Shown piece after piece: positions 12,449 through 13,974 of a stretch of 13,974 bases of DNA (its first letter is position 1; every line of letters starts with the position of its first letter). The DNA comes from Candidatus Nealsoniibacteriota bacterium. Its GTDB lineage: Bacteria > Patescibacteriota > Minisyncoccia > Minisyncoccales > GWA2-38-27. The stretch covers positions 1 to 13,974 of the forward strand of contig PWQC01000041.1 of assembly GCA_003556925.1 (NCBI GenBank). Direction: 5' to 3'. The translations under genes and the position numbers were made by a program. The notes beneath the pieces were generated by a model, which made no database searches, was not told the DNA's origin, and saw nothing but the letters and a program-made list of their open reading frames with translations.

Positions 12449-13974
12449 AAAAAACAGTCTTAATAATAATTGGATTATCTCTCCCTCTCTTTCTTTTCGC
12501 AGTAACAGAGGTAATCTATCCGGGGCTAGAGGTGGATATGGATTCTGACACTCTGTTAGAAGATTATGTTCTTTATGTTTTTAACTTTGTTTACGGAATT
12601 TTCGGCATTATTATCTTCGCCGCCCTCGTCTACGCCGGCTTTAAATATATTACTTCGGTGGGAGACGCTACTAAAACCCAGGAAGCCAAGAAAGCGATTA
12701 AATCAGCGGTACTCGGCTTTTTGTTATTGGTCTTTTCCTTTTTGTTAATCTACACCATCAATCCCGATTTAATTGTTTTAGATATATTAGAAGTTGATAT
12801 AGCGAGAAGATCTCCTCTCCGCTTCTTTTCTCCTTCTTCAATAGAAGAACCTGATCTAATCGCCCGAGAGATTCCAATCGGAAAGGCGATAGAATATACT
12901 TTGAAAAAAGAAGGCTCTGAACTTCAACCCTTGGGCAAGATTGAAAAGATGAGAGATGAATTAGAGGAATTTCTGACTGAAGGAATAGAGGCAGACCCTC
13001 CGGACGTTTTAGATATCGAAGAGAGAGACGGTTATTACTTTCATCGCCTATCTGATTTAAATAAATATTTAAAAGCACTGACTGAATACTGTAAGGCCAG
13101 TAACATGATCGCTATCTGCACAGAATCAGAAAGTGGCTCTGCTCCTCAGTCATGCCAAGGGGACGTCTGTCTTTTAGACCAGGACGAAGATGAGGTAAGA
13201 GAAAATATGAACGAAGTAATAGATATAAATAATGAAAAGATTAAAGAGCTACTTGAGTTTCCTCCCAGAATTAGAGAGTATACGGCCGCTTACCAAAAGA
13301 GAGCCAATAAGCTCGTCATAGCGACTGAAGAGATGGCTTTTGGAGAATCTTCTCTTATCTCTCTGTTAGAATATTTCAGCAGCAAGGAGGGCCTCGCTCA
13401 ACAAGGATGGCAGGCAGAAGAGATCCCTTTATTTCAACCAGAATACGATCATCTCAAACCAACCCTAGAAAGAGAAGGAAGGGTTGTTGAGGATCCTTTT
13501 ACTTTTTACCGCCCAATCGGGGGAAACGCCTTAGAAGACTACTCTTTCCAAGCCTTATCTCAACATGTAGATATTGAAGATTATCAATACGAACAGATGT
13601 CAGAAGTAATGTGCTCTCACTCCATTCCCGTCGGTCATTTAATAGACGAAACCTTGAGAACGGCCAGCGCCATTATTATTAAAGCAGAAAGCTTGATTCC
13701 TTTAATAGAAGAGATGGCGGTCTCTATTGAAGAGCTAAATGTCTTGGCGGATAGTTGTAGCGAGAAAGATGTTAGGGTAAATTGCGGAGGGATCCCCAAC
13801 CCTTGTTATAATTTATGCTCTGTACCCGCTTGCGCTCCCATCTGTCGTTCAAGAAATATGCAGAGTGCAGGATCTTGTTACGGCGGACCGGTTTGCCCCA
13901 GAGACGAGATAGAAGAAGAAGTGGAAAGAATAAAAAAACTTGAAGACGAGATATTTGTCGTTTTAAAAGAATTA
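12445..13974 (+). CDS. large cysteine-rich membrane or secreted protein with N-terminal pilin-like two-helix domain, partial (runs off the right edge)
   Basis: 510 residues are visible, open to the window end. N-terminus MKKTVLIIIGLSLPLFLFAV is a signal peptide; TM1 about 43-66 (LYVFNFVYGIFGIIIFAALV), loop FKYITSVGDATKTQEAKKAIKS, TM2 about 87-107. This matches the T4SS_pilin/TrbC-like layout, including the glycine-aspartate loop. About 400 residues follow, expected outside the membrane, with long charged helical stretches and 13 cysteines between 216 and 484, eight of them within 438-484 (CGGIPNPCYNLC, PACAPIC, CYGGPVC). The cysteines suggest disulfides and an extracellular location. I do not recognise the C-terminal region. 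Coupling to rsmA by ATGA fixes the start. Function unknown; envelope or pilus-like structure is inference. Confidence 0.85.
   Translation, partial: MKKTVLIIIGLSLPLFLFAVTEVIYPGLEVDMDSDTLLEDYVLYVFNFVYGIFGIIIFAALVYAGFKYITSVGDATKTQEAKKAIKSAVLGFLLLVFSFLLIYTINPDLIVLDILEVDIARRSPLRFFSPSSIEEPDLIAREIPIGKAIEYTLKKEGSELQPLGKIEKMRDELEEFLTEGIEADPPDVLDIEERDGYYFHRLSDLNKYLKALTEYCKASNMIAICTESESGSAPQSCQGDVCLLDQDEDEVRENMNEVIDINNEKIKELLEFPPRIREYTAAYQKRANKLVIATEEMAFGESSLISLLEYFSSKEGLAQQGWQAEEIPLFQPEYDHLKPTLEREGRVVEDPFTFYRPIGGNALEDYSFQALSQHVDIEDYQYEQMSEVMCSHSIPVGHLIDETLRTASAIIIKAESLIPLIEEMAVSIEELNVLADSCSEKDVRVNCGGIPNPCYNLCSVPACAPICRSRNMQSAGSCYGGPVCPRDEIEEEVERIKKLEDEIFVVLKEL

Noticed and set aside
12566..13078. Short open frames on both strands near the right end
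   Set aside because: They lie within the long cysteine-rich membrane protein frame, which has a signal peptide and two clear membrane helices and stays open for 510 codons.
1..13974. UGA recoded as glycine (SR1/Gracilibacteria code)
   Set aside because: TGA ends tsaE, mutM and rsmA exactly where these families end, and no in-frame TGA occurs in the other genes.

Overview
This window looks like ordinary chromosome from a small, AT-rich bacterial genome, most likely a member of the Candidate Phyla Radiation (Patescibacteria, Parcubacteria-like). The taxonomic call is inference. It rests on a bacterial-type Elp3, a stand-alone 5'-nuclease in place of a visible full DNA polymerase I, soluble PAS histidine kinases with an HQ(F/L)RTP H-box, two proteins with the two-helix type IV secretion pilin-like domain typical of these genomes, and very tight gene packing. 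TGA is used as a stop (tsaE, mutM, rsmA), so the UGA-glycine code of SR1/Gracilibacteria does not apply.

Layout. (a) 1-650, minus: the N-terminal part of a GspE/PilB-type pilus ATPase running off the left edge. (b) 693-6592, plus: an eight-gene, nearly gapless operon of tsaE, 5'-3' exonuclease, two paralogous PAS histidine kinases, two tandem receiver-only response regulators, mutM and holA. (c) 6566-7534, minus: rpsT with its own promoter, preceded by a Trm9-like methyltransferase. (d) 7533-9065, plus: elp3, whose start codon shares a CATG with the methyltransferase start. (e) 9046-11644, minus: LysM/M23 peptidase, pilin-like membrane protein, tRNA-Lys(CUU), a 42-residue charged protein and a NIF3-family protein. 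(f) 11678 to the right edge, plus: rsmA, then a long secreted or membrane protein that begins with a pilin-like domain and continues into a cysteine-rich extracytoplasmic region.

How the genes may work together. Region b mixes tRNA t6A synthesis (TsaE), replication and repair (5' nuclease, MutM, HolA) and a compact two-component module with no DNA-binding output. Regions c-d pair an Elp3 (wobble U34 cm5U synthesis) with a methyltransferase carrying Trm9/ALKBH8-like signatures, suggesting an mcm5U-type pathway in a bacterium. Regions a, e and f contribute envelope parts: a pilus ATPase, pilin-like proteins and a cell-wall hydrolase.

No stretch longer than 300 bases is without a gene, and neighbouring genes frequently overlap. 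Several first-in-operon genes have a -10-like box only about 9-11 bases before the ATG and no Shine-Dalgarno, pointing to leaderless mRNAs. I saw no insertion sequences, CRISPR arrays, integrases or other mobile elements.
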